From the NCBI RefSeq assembly GCF_900104175.1, contig NZ_FNIX01000005.1, forward strand, positions 248,001 through 312,000: a stretch of DNA of 64,000 nucleotides. The letters run 5' to 3'. Positions 9,159-23,320 of this stretch are shown here, piece after piece. The translations under genes were made by a program, and so were the position numbers. Source of the stretch: Lentzea jiangxiensis (GTDB lineage Bacteria; Actinomycetota; Actinomycetes; Mycobacteriales; Pseudonocardiaceae). The stretch's first letter is position 1. Each line of letters starts with the position of its first letter. Under the pieces are notes generated by a model. That model saw only the letters and a program-made list of their open reading frames with translations, was not told the origin of the DNA and ran no database searches.

Positions 9159-10085
9159 ATGCGACTCGTGTTCGCCGGCACGCCCGAGGTCGCACTGCCC
9201 TCGTTGCGCGCCTTCATCGACTCCTCCCGCCACGACGTCGTCGCCGTGGTCACCCGTCCCGACGCCCCCTCCGGCCGCGGTCGCAGACTGGAGCGCTCCC
9301 CGGTGGGCGCGCTCGCCGACGAGCACGGCATCGAGGTCCTCACGCCCGCCAAGGCGGGCGACCCCGAGTTCCTGGAGCGCCTGCGCGCGCTGGAACCCGA
9401 CGTCTGCCCGGTCGTCGCCTACGGCAACCTCCTGCCGCAGCGGACGCTCGACGTCCCCCAGTTCGGCTGGGTCAACCTCCACTTCTCCGTGCTGCCCGCG
9501 TGGCGCGGCGCGGCGCCGGTGCAGGCCGCCGTGCGCAACGGCGACGACATCACGGGCGCCTCGACGTTCCGGATCGTCAAGGAGCTCGACGCCGGCCCGG
9601 TCTTCGGCGTGGTCACCGAGAAGGTGCGCGACCGCGACACCTCCGGCGACCTGCTGACCCGGCTGTCGATCTCCGGCGCCGACCTGCTTCTGTCCACTGT
9701 GGACGGCATCGAGGACGGCACCCTCCGCGCGGTCGAGCAGCCCTCCGACGGCGTGACCTACGCGCCGAAGATCGCCGTCGAGGACGCGCGCCTCGACTTC
9801 ACGACGCCCGCGACGGCCGTCGACCGCCTGGCGCGCGCCGTGACGCCGGAGCCCGGCGCGTGGGCCGAGTTCCGGGGCGAGCGCCTCAAGCTCGGGCCCG
9901 TGACGCCGGTGGACGACGTGACGCTGCCCGCGGGCGAGGTGCTCGTCGAGCGCAAGCGCGTGCTCGTGGGCACCGCGACCACCGCCGTGGCCCTCGGCGA
10001 GGTCCAGGCGCAGGGCAAGAAGCGCATGGCCGCGACCGACTGGTCCCGCGGCATCCGGATCGAAGCAGGGGAGCGCATCTCATGA
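9159..10085 (+). CDS. fmt: Methionyl-tRNA formyltransferase
   Basis: 308 residues. Transfers formyl from 10-formyl-tetrahydrofolate to the initiator Met-tRNA. The N-terminal Rossmann-like domain starts [15 protein letters not shown]. The catalytic region shows [15 protein letters not shown] (Asn and His of the formyl-transfer site) and the downstream ELDAGPVF segment. The C-terminal tRNA-binding OB-like domain covers about residues 205-308. Starts 2 bp after the def stop with ATG at 9159. Length is normal. Confidence 0.97.
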   Translation: MRLVFAGTPEVALPSLRAFIDSSRHDVVAVVTRPDAPSGRGRRLERSPVGALADEHGIEVLTPAKAGDPEFLERLRALEPDVCPVVAYGNLLPQRTLDVPQFGWVNLHFSVLPAWRGAAPVQAAVRNGDDITGASTFRIVKELDAGPVFGVVTEKVRDRDTSGDLLTRLSISGADLLLSTVDGIEDGTLRAVEQPSDGVTYAPKIAVEDARLDFTTPATAVDRLARAVTPEPGAWAEFRGERLKLGPVTPVDDVTLPAGEVLVERKRVLVGTATTAVALGEVQAQGKKRMAATDWSRGIRIEAGERIS

Positions 10086-10149
10086 CGTGCTCCCGACCGA
10101 GCTTGGCAAGCGTCGCCGTCGAGCGACCCAGGACAGTGGAGCACAGCGC

Positions 10150-11586
10150 ATGACCGGCCACCCGCGAGGCGCTTCCAAGCCTTCCCGCCCGAGCAGGCCG
10201 CACCCGCCGCGCCGGCGCACCGGACCCTCCCGGCCGCCGGTGGAGGACCCGGCACGCCTCGCCGCGCTGGAGACGTTGCGCGCCGTGCGCCAACGCGACG
10301 CGTACGCGAACCTCGTTCTGCCGCAGATGCTTCGCGACCGTCGCATCACCGGTCGCGACGCAGCTCTGGCCACCGAGCTCACCTACGGCTCGGCGCGGGC
10401 ACAGGGCCTGCTCGACGCCGTCATCGAGGCGTGCTCGGACCGCCCTCTGTCCGAAGTGGACGGCTCGGCGCTCGACGCGTTGCGGCTCGGTGCGTATCAG
10501 CTGCTGCGCACGCGCATTCCGTCCCACGCCGCGGTCGCCTCGACCGTCGACCTCGTGCGGGCCGAGCTCGGGTCCGGCATCGCCGGCTTCGTCAACGCCG
10601 TCCTGCGCCGGGTCGCCGAGCAGGACGAGGCCGCCTGGGTCGACGAGCTCGCACCCGACCCGGACACCGACCCGGTCGGCAACCTGGCCTTCACGCACGC
10701 CCACCCGCGCTGGATCGCGCAGGCGTTCGCGGAGGCCCTCGGCAGCCGCGAGGAGCCGCTGAAGCTGGCTCTCGAGGCCGACGACGCGCGGCCCGCCGTG
10801 CACCTCGTGGCACGTCCTGGCGAGGTGAGCGCCGACGAGCTCGCCGCCATCGTGGGCGGCGACGTGGCGCCGTACTCGCCTTACGGCGTGCACCTGGAGG
10901 CCGGGGCGGGCGACCCGGGCGATCTCGAGCCCGTCCGGGAACGCCTCGCCAACGTGCAGGACGAGGGCAGCCAGCTCTGCGCGTTGGCCCTCACTCGCGC
11001 GCCGCTCGAGGGCACTGATGACCGCTGGCTGGACCTCTGCGCGGGCCCGGGCGGCAAGGCCGCCCTGCTGGCCGCGCTGGTGGGCCTCGAAGGCGGCGAG
11101 CTGATCGCCGTCGAGAAGGCACCTCACCGCGCCGAGCTCGTCCGCAAGATCACCACCGGCCTGCCGGTCACCGTGGAGGTGGCCGACGGCCGCGAGACCG
11201 ACTTCCTGGAAGGGGCGTTCGACCGAGTGCTGGTCGACGCGCCCTGCACCGGTCTCGGTGCCCTGCGCCGGCGCCCGGAGGCGCGGTGGAGGCGCCAGCC
11301 CGCCGATGTCGGCACGCTCACGAAGCTGCAGCGGGAGCTGCTGACCGAGGCGTTGCGACTGGTGCGGCCCGGCGGCGTCGTGGCTTATGTCGTGTGTTCA
11401 CCTCATCTCTCCGAAACAGTCGGGGTCGTCACCGACGTCGTCCGCAAGACCGGGGCCGAGGTGCTGGACACGCGCGAGCTCTTCCCCGGAGTTCCGGACC
11501 TCGGGGACGGGCCGCACGTCCAGCTCTGGCCGCACCTGCACGGAACCGATGCGATGTTCTGCTCGGTGCTGCGACGTCCTGTCTGA
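10150..11586 (+). CDS. rsmB: 16S rRNA m5C967 methyltransferase (RsmB/Sun)
   Basis: 478 residues from ATG 10150; an in-frame GTG at 10087 would add 21 basic residues and I judge it less likely. The enzyme methylates C967 of 16S rRNA with SAM. An N-terminal NusB-like RNA-binding domain (about 35-170) precedes the Rossmann methyltransferase domain. SAM motif I is LDLCAGPGGKAALLAA. Motif IV VDAPCTGLGALRR and motif VI VAYVVCSPHLSE carry the two Cys used for catalysis and release. It follows fmt in the conserved def-fmt-rsmB order; the first 50 residues are a variable basic tail. Confidence 0.94.
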   Translation: MTGHPRGASKPSRPSRPHPPRRRTGPSRPPVEDPARLAALETLRAVRQRDAYANLVLPQMLRDRRITGRDAALATELTYGSARAQGLLDAVIEACSDRPLSEVDGSALDALRLGAYQLLRTRIPSHAAVASTVDLVRAELGSGIAGFVNAVLRRVAEQDEAAWVDELAPDPDTDPVGNLAFTHAHPRWIAQAFAEALGSREEPLKLALEADDARPAVHLVARPGEVSADELAAIVGGDVAPYSPYGVHLEAGAGDPGDLEPVRERLANVQDEGSQLCALALTRAPLEGTDDRWLDLCAGPGGKAALLAALVGLEGGELIAVEKAPHRAELVRKITTGLPVTVEVADGRETDFLEGAFDRVLVDAPCTGLGALRRRPEARWRRQPADVGTLTKLQRELLTEALRLVRPGGVVAYVVCSPHLSETVGVVTDVVRKTGAEVLDTRELFPGVPDLGDGPHVQLWPHLHGTDAMFCSVLRRPV

Positions 11587-11693
11587 GCGCTCGGGAACGA
11601 CGTTAGCGACGGGGTCCGACAGTGCCGGGCCCCGTCGGCTCGTCCTGGGGCACAACGGCTCCGCGATTCACCGGTTCGAGTGACGGACGAGGA

Positions 11694-11721
11694 GAGGCCG
11701 GGCGAGTGCACGCCCGGCCTC
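11694..11721. terminator. Bidirectional terminator between rsmB and the beta-propeller gene
   Basis: A perfect 11-bp inverted repeat (GAGGCCGGGCG at 11694-11704, CGCCCGGCCTC at 11711-11721) with a 6-nt loop lies between convergent genes and can serve both. Confidence 0.75.
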
Positions 11722-11739
11722 CCGTCGCAAAGCCTCGGA

Positions 11740-12741
11740 TCAGGACTTCAGCACGTGCAGAGCCGGCGGCTGGTTCGTGTAGGCACCACCGACGGCGTAG
11801 ACCCACCTGCCGCCGGGACCCCACGCCAGACCCGCCGGGTAGAGCCCCCGCACCTCGTAGGAACGGGACTCGGTCAGAGAACCCGCCGGGAAGAGCCGCA
11901 CCGACGTGTCGTCGTCGACGCCCGCGGCGAGCGCACCGCTGTCGGCGCTCGTCGAGACCGCCAGCGGGTAGGGACCGGTGTTGTAGCTGCCGCGCACGGC
12001 GAGCGTGTCGCTCGTGAACGACTGGACGTGGTACGGCGCACCGGACGCCACGTGGACCTGCGTGCCGTCCTTGGAGAACTCGACGTCACGCAGGTTGCTG
12101 CCCGCTTCACGGGTCGACGCCTGGACGACGAGCCCGTCCCCCTCTTCGCGCAGCAACTGCACCGTGGTGGGCGACAGCCCCGGCTGACCCGTCACCAGCA
12201 CGCCGGGCTTGGCCGGGGACGACGCCAGCTGCTGCGGGCTGTAGTGCCCGGTCACCAGGCCCGTGCGGGCCTCCGCGCCGTTGAACCCGACGCGGCCGAT
12301 GCCACCGTCCCACTGGTTGCAGCCGTGGCTGAAGTACAGGCGGTTGCCCGAGATCGCCAGGTCGGACGGGCACACCTCGCCGACCGGGTAGCGGGCGCGT
12401 TCGGTCAGCGTCAGCGTGTCCAGTGCGGCCACCGCGCCGTACTGGGACAGCGCGACGAAGACCGTGCCGCCGTCCGGGCTCAGCGCCAGACCCGTGGCGC
12501 CGGGCAGGTTCGACAGCTTGGTGACGACGTTGCCCGACAGGTCCGTGACGGCCACCGCGTGGTCGGTTCTGCTGCTCACGAACACGTGCCCCAGCGTCGG
12601 GTCCACCACGATGTCCGAGAAGGACGTCAGCGGCAACGGCACCGTGCGCTGCGGCGGTTCCGCCATCGCCGGCAGGGCGGTGGCCGCCACCAGGGCGGCC
12701 GAGATCGCGGTGGCGCTGAGCCACCGGTTCCACTTGCGCAT
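11740..12741 (-). CDS. Secreted beta-propeller (YVTN/NHL-like) protein
   Basis: 333 residues. Signal peptide at about 1-29 (ISAALVAATALPAMAE). The mature part is made of repeated blades with the pattern LSPDG-x-x-VFVA (TGLALSPDGGTVFVALSQ) and LYFSHG, as in YVTN/lactonase-like propellers. Probably an extracytoplasmic binding or structural protein; no catalytic motif seen. The chosen ATG at 12741 has GGGGAG 4-9 nt upstream; the frame is open further upstream but lacks signal-peptide character there. It is divergent from the flavoprotein gene, and their promoters share 12742-12828. Confidence 0.85.
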   Translation of the reverse strand: MRKWNRWLSATAISAALVAATALPAMAEPPQRTVPLPLTSFSDIVVDPTLGHVFVSSRTDHAVAVTDLSGNVVTKLSNLPGATGLALSPDGGTVFVALSQYGAVAALDTLTLTERARYPVGEVCPSDLAISGNRLYFSHGCNQWDGGIGRVGFNGAEARTGLVTGHYSPQQLASSPAKPGVLVTGQPGLSPTTVQLLREEGDGLVVQASTREAGSNLRDVEFSKDGTQVHVASGAPYHVQSFTSDTLAVRGSYNTGPYPLAVSTSADSGALAAGVDDDTSVRLFPAGSLTESRSYEVRGLYPAGLAWGPGGRWVYAVGGAYTNQPPALHVLKS

Positions 12742-12815
12742 CTTGCTCCCCTCAGTGTGCGGGTGATCACCCGCGGTGGGGACGTTATCGGCAGGGTCCG
12801 ACGAAGTTGACCGCC

Positions 12816-12821
12816 TAACAT
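12816..12821 (+). promoter_or_regulatory. -10 element TAACAT, predicted leaderless start for the flavoprotein gene
   Basis: TAACAT is followed by 7 nt and the GTG at 12829; no Shine-Dalgarno sequence. TTGACC at 12807-12812 is far too close to be its -35 box. Confidence 0.6.
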
Positions 12822-12828
12822 CGCAGCG

Positions 12829-13329
12829 GTGACGACCCGTGGATTGCTCGGATTGGTCGCTTCCGGTTGTGGCGGCGTCGAGTCGTGGTTCCGCACGGAG
12901 CTCGCAGAACCCGCTGTGCAACGGGGGTGGCGGTTGGCCATCACGCTCACCCCGGCGGTCGTGCCGTGGTTCGAGGAGGCGGGTGAGCTGGCCGGGATCC
13001 AGGCGCTCACCGACCTGGAGGTCCGCTGGAACCCGCGGCTGCCGAGCCAGCCCAAGCCCTACCCGACCCCCGACGCGTTCATCTTCGCCCCCGCCAGCGC
13101 GAACTCGGTCGCCAAGCTGGCCCTGGGCATCGGCGACAACCAGGCGCTGACGGCGCTGAACGAGGCCATCGGCGTGGAGGGCTGCAAGGTCGTCGTCATG
13201 CCCCAGGCCAACGCCGACAAGCGCCGCCACCCGATGTGGGAGACGCACGTCACGACACTCACCGGTGCAGGTGTCGTCGTGGTCTCAGACGTGGCTCCCG
13301 GCAGGCTGCTCGACCTGCTGGACACCTAG
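12829..13329 (+). CDS. HFCD-type flavoprotein (PPC decarboxylase/Dfp-like fold)
   Basis: 166 residues with the Rossmann-like HFCD flavoprotein fold. The diagnostic segment is [19 protein letters not shown] at about residues 85-103, matching the FMN-binding PAS-AN-x-x-x-K-x-x-x-GIADN pattern of phosphopantothenoylcysteine decarboxylases and lantibiotic Cys decarboxylases. It is a stand-alone domain without the CoaB synthetase half, so it is unlikely to be the housekeeping CoaBC. It lies directly upstream of rpe and the riboflavin operon, but rpe has its own promoter-like element. Substrate unknown. Confidence 0.85.
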   Translation: MTTRGLLGLVASGCGGVESWFRTELAEPAVQRGWRLAITLTPAVVPWFEEAGELAGIQALTDLEVRWNPRLPSQPKPYPTPDAFIFAPASANSVAKLALGIGDNQALTALNEAIGVEGCKVVVMPQANADKRRHPMWETHVTTLTGAGVVVVSDVAPGRLLDLLDT

Positions 13330-13332
13330 ACT
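13327..13332 (+). promoter_or_regulatory. -10 element TAGACT, predicted leaderless start for rpe
   Basis: TAGACT overlaps the stop codon of the flavoprotein gene and lies 8 nt before the GTG at 13341. It would let the rpe-rib operon be transcribed independently. No ribosome-binding site seen. Confidence 0.5.
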
Positions 13333-13340
13333 CCACCGTT

Positions 13341-14006
13341 GTGGTCCACACGCCGATGATCGCCCCCAGCATCCTGTCCGCCGACTTCGCGCGCCTCGCC
13401 GACGAGCTCGCCGCGGTGCCCACCTCGGACTGGATCCACGTCGACGTCATGGACAACCACTTCGTGCCGAACCTGACCCTCGGCCTGCCCGTGGTGAAGT
13501 CGCTGCTGGAGGTCACCGACATCCCGATCGACTGCCACCTGATGATCGAGGACCCGGACCGCTGGGCCATCGGGTACGCCGAGGCGGGCGCCTACAACGT
13601 GACCGTGCACGTCGAGGCGGCGAACGACCCGATCGCGCTGGCCAAGAACCTCAGGGCCGCGGGCAGCAAGGCAGGCCTCAGCATCAAGCCGGGCACCCCG
13701 CTCGAGCCGTACGTCGAGGTCCTCAAGCACTACGACACGCTGCTCGTCATGTCGGTCGAGCCGGGCTTCGGCGGCCAGAGCTTCATGGCCGACGTGCTGG
13801 ACAAGGTGCGCCAGGCGCGTCACCTCGTCGACACCGGGCACCTCAAGCTGCTGGTGGAGATCGACGGCGGGATCAACGCCGACACGATCGAGCAGGCCGC
13901 GCAGGCCGGGGTGGACTGCTTCGTCGCGGGCTCCGCCGTGTACGACGCCGCGGACCCCGGCAAGGCCGTGGAAGCCCTGCGCGCGCAGGCAGCCGGGGCG
14001 AGGTGA
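13341..14006 (+). CDS. rpe: Ribulose-phosphate 3-epimerase
   Basis: 221 residues, a TIM barrel. Interconverts ribulose 5-phosphate and xylulose 5-phosphate. Motifs: [28 protein letters not shown] (metal-ligand His and catalytic Asp), [22 protein letters not shown] and [10 protein letters not shown] (second catalytic Asp), ending with the phosphate-binding AGSAVY. Ribulose 5-phosphate is also the substrate of RibB, which fits its place at the head of the riboflavin genes. Start GTG at 13341; an alternative ATG at 13356 would remove VVHTP. Overlaps ribD by 4 bp. Confidence 0.95.
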   Translation: MVHTPMIAPSILSADFARLADELAAVPTSDWIHVDVMDNHFVPNLTLGLPVVKSLLEVTDIPIDCHLMIEDPDRWAIGYAEAGAYNVTVHVEAANDPIALAKNLRAAGSKAGLSIKPGTPLEPYVEVLKHYDTLLVMSVEPGFGGQSFMADVLDKVRQARHLVDTGHLKLLVEIDGGINADTIEQAAQAGVDCFVAGSAVYDAADPGKAVEALRAQAAGAR

Positions 14007-15004
14007 CACCCGAGGACGCGATGGCGCTCGCCATCGCGGAGAGCGAGCGGGTGAGGGGTACGACCAGCCCCAACCCGCCGGTCGGGTGCGTCATCCTCGA
14101 CGACGCCGGCAGGGCGGTCGGGTTCGGCGGCACGCGGCCGGCCGGTGGTGCGCACGCCGAGGTCATGGCGCTCAAGGAAGCGGGCACGAAAGCACAGGGC
14201 GGCACGGCCGTGGTCACCCTTGAGCCGTGTTCGCACTACGGCCGCACACCGCCGTGCACCGAGGCCCTCCTCGAAGCAGGCATCAAGCACGTCGTCCACG
14301 CCGTCAGCGACCCGAACCCGAAGGCGGCGGGCGGAGCGTCCGTGCTCAGGAAAGCCGGCGTCACGGTCGAAAGCGGCGTGATGGAACGCGAAGTCAGCAC
14401 CGGTCCCCTCAGGGCGTGGCTGCACTACGCGCGCACGGGCCGTCCGCACGTCACGTGGAAGTACGCGGCCTCGCTCGACGGCCGGATCGCGGCGCGGGAC
14501 GGCACGAGCCGGTGGATCAGCTCCGAGACCTCCCGCAAGGAGGTCCACGACCTGCGCGCGAAGCTCGACGCGATCGTCGTCGGCACGAACACCGTCATCA
14601 AGGACGACCCGGCGCTCACGGCCAGGGACGCGGACGGAATGCCGCTGGCCCGCCAGCCGTTGCCCGTGGTCGTGGGCATGAGCGACCTGCCGGGCGGGGC
14701 GAAGCTCCGGCACACCGCGCTGCACCTGCGCACGCACGACCCGGACGAGGTGCTGACCGCCCTCGCCGGACGGGGCGTCGTCGAGGTGCTGCTGGAGGGC
14801 GGGCCGACGCTGGCCGGTGCGTTCTGGCGGGCCGGCAGGGTCGACCGCGTGCTCGCCTACATCGCTCCAGCGCTGCTCGGGGACGGTCCCGCGGCGGTGC
14901 TGGACGCGGGCGTGTCGACCATCACGGACGCTGTCCGGTTGACAGTGGAAGACGTCACCATGAGCGGACCGGACTTGCGGATCAGCGCGGTTCCGCGAAC
15001 TTAG
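14003..15004 (+). CDS. ribD: Bifunctional riboflavin deaminase/reductase RibD
   Basis: 333 residues. Performs the second and third steps of riboflavin synthesis: deamination of the diaminopyrimidine phosphate, then NADPH reduction of its ribosyl side chain. The N-terminal zinc deaminase domain shows [10 protein letters not shown] (His ligand and catalytic Glu) and [12 protein letters not shown] (two Cys ligands). The C-terminal reductase domain, from about residue 145 ([17 protein letters not shown]), has [15 protein letters not shown] at 14003 forms a GTGA overlap with the rpe stop, implying translational coupling. Confidence 0.96.
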   Translation: MTPEDAMALAIAESERVRGTTSPNPPVGCVILDDAGRAVGFGGTRPAGGAHAEVMALKEAGTKAQGGTAVVTLEPCSHYGRTPPCTEALLEAGIKHVVHAVSDPNPKAAGGASVLRKAGVTVESGVMEREVSTGPLRAWLHYARTGRPHVTWKYAASLDGRIAARDGTSRWISSETSRKEVHDLRAKLDAIVVGTNTVIKDDPALTARDADGMPLARQPLPVVVGMSDLPGGAKLRHTALHLRTHDPDEVLTALAGRGVVEVLLEGGPTLAGAFWRAGRVDRVLAYIAPALLGDGPAAVLDAGVSTITDAVRLTVEDVTMSGPDLRISAVPRT

Positions 15005-15012
15005 GAGGAGCG

Positions 15013-15629
15013 GTGTTCACCGGGATCGTCGAGGAACTCGGCCAGGTCGTCGCGACGGAGGACCTGCCCGACGCGGCACGGGTCCGCATCGCCGGGCCGA
15101 TCGTGACCAGCGACGCGAAGCACGGCGACTCCATCGCGGTGAACGGCGTCTGCCTCACCGTCGTGGAGGTCGCGGACGGCACCTTCACCGCGGACGTGAT
15201 GCGCGAGACCCTCACGCGCAGCAGCCTCGCGAAGGTCGCCCGGGGCGACAAGGTCAACCTGGAGCGCGCGGCCGCGGTCGGCCAGCGCCTCGGCGGCCAC
15301 ATCGTGCAGGGTCACGTCGACGGCACGGGCACCATCCTCGCGCGCGAGAAGGCCGAGCACTGGGAGATCGTCCACATCGGACTCCCGCCGACCCTCGCCC
15401 GCTACGTCGTCGAGAAGGGCTCCATCACGGTCGACGGGGTCTCGCTGACGGTCGTGACCGTCAGCGAGGACGAGTTCACCGTGAGCCTCATCCCGACGAC
15501 CCTCGAACTCACCACGCTCGGGCACCGGCTGCCCGGCGACCTGGTGAACCTGGAGGTCGACGTGCTGGCGAAGTACGTTGAACGACTGGCGATCCCGCAC
15601 CTGCGGGCCATCGCGGGCGAGGAGGCCCA

Positions 15630-15633
<4 letters not shown>
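15013..15633 (+). CDS. ribE: Riboflavin synthase, alpha chain
   Basis: 206 residues (called ribC in some actinobacteria). Dismutates two 6,7-dimethyl-8-ribityllumazines to riboflavin. It has the characteristic duplicated barrel: [12 protein letters not shown] at the N-terminus, and the two copies marked by [10 protein letters not shown] (about 47-56) and [10 protein letters not shown] (about 146-155). The linker [13 protein letters not shown] is also typical. AGGAGGAG at 15003-15010 is an ideal ribosome-binding site for the GTG. It overlaps ribBA by 4 bp (ATGA). No FMN-riboswitch-like leader fits in the 8-bp gap after ribD. Confidence 0.97.
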
Positions 15634-17819
<2,186 letters not shown>

Positions 17820-17823
<4 letters not shown>

Positions 17824-18245
17824 GTCCACTGACCGAGGATCGCGCCCGCGAGCGTGAGTCCGACGACGTGATAGCCCGCTCCGATGGCCGCGAAGGTGAT
17901 CGGGGCGGGCTTCGTCATGTCGTAGGCGCCCGTCACGAACCTGACCGGCGACGCGATGCCGACACCGATCACGAGCCCCAGCAGGAGACCTTCCATGACG
18001 GTGTCGGTGTCCGAGGCGGCGCCGATCATCGCGGTGACGAGCGTGAGGACGAAACACGTGGCCAGGGGCACCAGGTAGACGACGGGACTCGTCTTCTCGG
18101 GCTTGTTGAGGTCCCAGCCGGACGCCCGCTCCCAGGCCCTGCCGAAGGCGTGGTCGGCGTACCAGACCGTGCCCAGCGCGAAGTAGGCGATCGTGGCCAC
18201 GATGACGGCCAACCAGTTCAGGTCGCCGAGCACGGTCAAGCTCAT
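17820..18245 (-). CDS. DUF1761-family four-helix membrane protein
   Basis: 141 residues with four predicted transmembrane helices (LNWLAVIVATIAYFALGTVWY; VVYLVPLATCFVLTLVTAM; LLLGLVIGVGIASPV; a C-terminal ITFAAIGAGYHVVGLTLAG). The pattern GTVWYADHAFGRAW after helix 1 is typical of DUF1761. Function unknown. ATG at 18245 with GGGAG upstream; the open frame extends to 18329 but that part is not membrane-like. Its stop overlaps the PH-domain gene stop by 4 bp, tail to tail. Confidence 0.85.
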
Positions 18246-18382
18246 GTGGGTCTCCCGCGGTGGATCAGGGTGACTTGGCATCGCGGGGTGGTGGTGAGCT
18301 GTTACCGGTGGTCCGGGTTCCGGCATCACCGCGACGAATGGACCGCTCGCCCGCCGGAGAACGAGCGGTCCACGCCGTCACG

Positions 18383-20092
18383 TCACTTCGGCGGTGGCGG
18401 GACGTTGCAGCGCAGGGGCGCCGACTCGTTGCCGGACGCGTCCTTCGCGCTCACCAGGGCGTCACCCCGGAGCGTGATCTTCCAGTCGATGTCACCGGTG
18501 CCGGGCTTCTGCGTCGGCGTCGCTCCCGGCGCCTGCACCAGCTTGATCTTGGTGCCGCTGAGGAAACCGCCGAACACCGCGGCGCTCGCCGTGTCGCGGA
18601 CGTAGATCTGCGGGTTCGGGTCGACGGCGTCTGTCGCGCTCAGCAGGTAGAACCCGTCCTCGTTGGTCGGCGGCGGAACGGTGCCACCGCCGGGGTTGTT
18701 CGTCGGGGTGCACGTCACGACCGGCGGGGTGGTGTCCACCCAGTCCTTCGTGACGTCGTCGCACACCGCGGTCCCGTTGCCGTGCGTGAAGCAGCCGCGG
18801 ATCGTGTCGGTGCCGAGTCCCGCGAGCCCCTGCGTTCCGGGATAGGTGAAGTCCGTCAGACCGTTGGCGGCCGTCGTGCCGTTGCCCGCCGCACCGGTGT
18901 TCGGGCCCGACAGCACGCCGAACGTGACGCCGGTGCCGGACACCGGGTCACCGAAGTCGTCGGTGACCTTGGCGGTGACGGTGTGGGTCTGGCCGGGCGT
19001 GCCCAGCTCGTTCACCGCGTGCTCGGGCTCGACGTCGATGTGGGCCGCGCAGCCGTGCACCTTCACCGTCGGGTTCGGGAACGTGACGGTATGTCCCTCG
19101 GTGTCGCTGTAGACGACGCCTGGGTTCACGGCGAGCGCGCCACCGCCGGCGGCAGGCAGGTGCGTCGCGGTGAACGTCAGCGTGGCGCTCTCCGTGCGCA
19201 GCTCGCCGATCGTCCAGGTGAGATTGTTGCCGTTCTGGGAGACGGTGCCCTTGGAGGCCGCGGCGCCGCTCACCGAGAACGCGGCGCCGACGGTGTCGAC
19301 CACCTTCACGTTCGTCGCCGCCGGCACGACGATCGCCGCGCCGATGTTCGCGAAGATCTGCTGCAGCTGGGCGGAGTCGGGCGCGAAGAAGTAGTGCACG
19401 CCGTCGTCGGGGTCGGTCGTCCAGTCCTTGATCTCGGCCTGGAAGTCGGTCACGCGCAGTCCGATGCCGAAGATCTCGGTACCGGCGGCGCGGGCGGCCG
19501 CGGCGGCGGGACTGGCGTCCACGCCTTCGGTCGTCTGACCATCCGTGATGATGATCATCTTTTTGGCGTTGCCCGGTACGGAGCCCGCAAGCTGGGCCTG
19601 GCCGGTCGAGATGGCGTCGGAGTGGTTCGTCTGACCGACTGCCACCAGCGAGTCGATGGCCGATTTCACCGCCGCGGCGTCACCGGTCAGGCCGACGTCG
19701 ACCGAGGCGCTGGTCGCGAAACTCGTCACGCCCACGCGGGAACCGTTGGCGATCACGCCGTTCAGAGAACCGTCGGTCGCCTGGTCGATGATGTCGACAA
19801 AAGATTTCGCCGCGGCTTTCAAATCGACGATCGGCTGGCCCTGCATGCTGCCCGACCGGTCGAGCACGAGCTCGATGTCCGCTGGATTGCCCGCGATGCC
19901 GGTCTCGGCGTTCAGCGTGACCGTCACCGGAACGCTGCCGCCGCACTGGATGTCGGTGACGCCCAACGACTTGTCACCGGTCACGGTGCCGTCCGCGGCG
20001 GCGCCGGCCTGGCCGGCGAACGGGACGGTCATGGTCGCGACCAGCGCCGCCACGGTGATCCCGGCTCTTCGTCCGAATTTTCTGACTTCCAT
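18383..20092 (-). CDS. Secreted VWA-domain protein with Ig-like repeats
   Basis: 569 residues. Signal peptide at about 1-32 (AGQAGAAA). The VWA domain (about 72-265) has a complete MIDAS start, DRSGSM (Asp78), with the later TNHSD and ITDGQTTEG. A beta-rich region follows (about 265-350), then an invasin-like Ig domain (HTVTAKVTDDFGDPVSGTGV, about 380-460), then a Pro-rich end with paired Cys (TCTPTN and LRCNVPPPPK). No sortase motif or C-terminal anchor is seen, so it is probably released or non-covalently wall-bound. ATG at 20092 has GGAGGAG upstream. Likely an extracellular adhesion or binding protein; the ligand is unknown. Confidence 0.85.
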   Translation of the reverse strand: MEVRKFGRRAGITVAALVATMTVPFAGQAGAAADGTVTGDKSLGVTDIQCGGSVPVTVTLNAETGIAGNPADIELVLDRSGSMQGQPIVDLKAAAKSFVDIIDQATDGSLNGVIANGSRVGVTSFATSASVDVGLTGDAAAVKSAIDSLVAVGQTNHSDAISTGQAQLAGSVPGNAKKMIIITDGQTTEGVDASPAAAAARAAGTEIFGIGLRVTDFQAEIKDWTTDPDDGVHYFFAPDSAQLQQIFANIGAAIVVPAATNVKVVDTVGAAFSVSGAAASKGTVSQNGNNLTWTIGELRTESATLTFTATHLPAAGGGALAVNPGVVYSDTEGHTVTFPNPTVKVHGCAAHIDVEPEHAVNELGTPGQTHTVTAKVTDDFGDPVSGTGVTFGVLSGPNTGAAGNGTTAANGLTDFTYPGTQGLAGLGTDTIRGCFTHGNGTAVCDDVTKDWVDTTPPVVTCTPTNNPGGGTVPPPTNEDGFYLLSATDAVDPNPQIYVRDTASAAVFGGFLSGTKIKLVQAPGATPTQKPGTGDIDWKITLRGDALVSAKDASGNESAPLRCNVPPPPK

Positions 20093-20218
20093 GGGAATGC
20101 TCCTCCTGGCCCAGTTCGGGTGGGTCAGAAGAGGCTAAGTCCGACTAAACCGGATGGCGATGAAGTTCACCCGGGCGTAGCAGCGAAAAGTGTTAGCCGA
20201 CTTTATTGAACTGTGACG

Positions 20219-20255
20219 AAAAGGCCCGCCCGGAACGTGTCCGGACGGGCCTTTT
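20219..20255 (-). terminator. Terminator after acnA
   Basis: A 16-bp inverted repeat with one mismatch (AAAAGGCCCGCCCGGA / TCCGGACGGGCCTTTT) and a 5-nt loop, 15 bp past the acnA stop. Read on the minus strand it ends in a run of T, a textbook intrinsic terminator. Confidence 0.85.
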
Positions 20256-20270
20256 CGCATTGATCAGATA

Positions 20271-23117
<2,847 letters not shown>

Positions 23118-23207
23118 GTGCAACTCCATCTGGTGACAGCGCGGTGGTCAGTTCGGGGTACGGGGGGAGTCTTCCTCACCAGGTCGACCCCTGCCCCTCC
23201 ACCCCAA

Positions 23208-23237
23208 ACAGTACGCTTGTCCTGTAAGCCGGTTCAA
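23208..23237 (-). promoter_or_regulatory. Sigma-70-type promoter of acnA
   Basis: On the minus strand TTGAAC (23232-23237) and TACTGT (23208-23213) are separated by 18 bp, close to the actinobacterial housekeeping consensus. The predicted transcription start near 23200 would give a leader of about 80 nt before the GTG. Confidence 0.6.
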
Positions 23238-23308
23238 CCCAGGTTGCCCTAAGTCACGCCCCGTGCACCGGGCTCACCGACTTCACGCCGTTCGAGAGCG
23301 TGCGTGGC

Positions 23309-23314
23309 TATCTT
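23309..23314 (+). promoter_or_regulatory. -10 element TATCTT, predicted leaderless start for the ABC operon
   Basis: TATCTT is followed by 6 nt (GGCGAG) and the GTG at 23321. This favours 23321 over the in-frame GTG at 23300, which would lie upstream of the -10 box. Confidence 0.55.
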
Positions 23315-23320
23315 GGCGAG

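Noticed and set aside
12807..12821. TTGACC and TAACAT as a -35/-10 pair
   Set aside because: Only 3 bp separate them; TAACAT alone fits a leaderless start.
14980..15012. Search for an FMN riboswitch in front of ribE
   Set aside because: Only 8 bp separate ribD and ribE and they hold just a ribosome-binding site.
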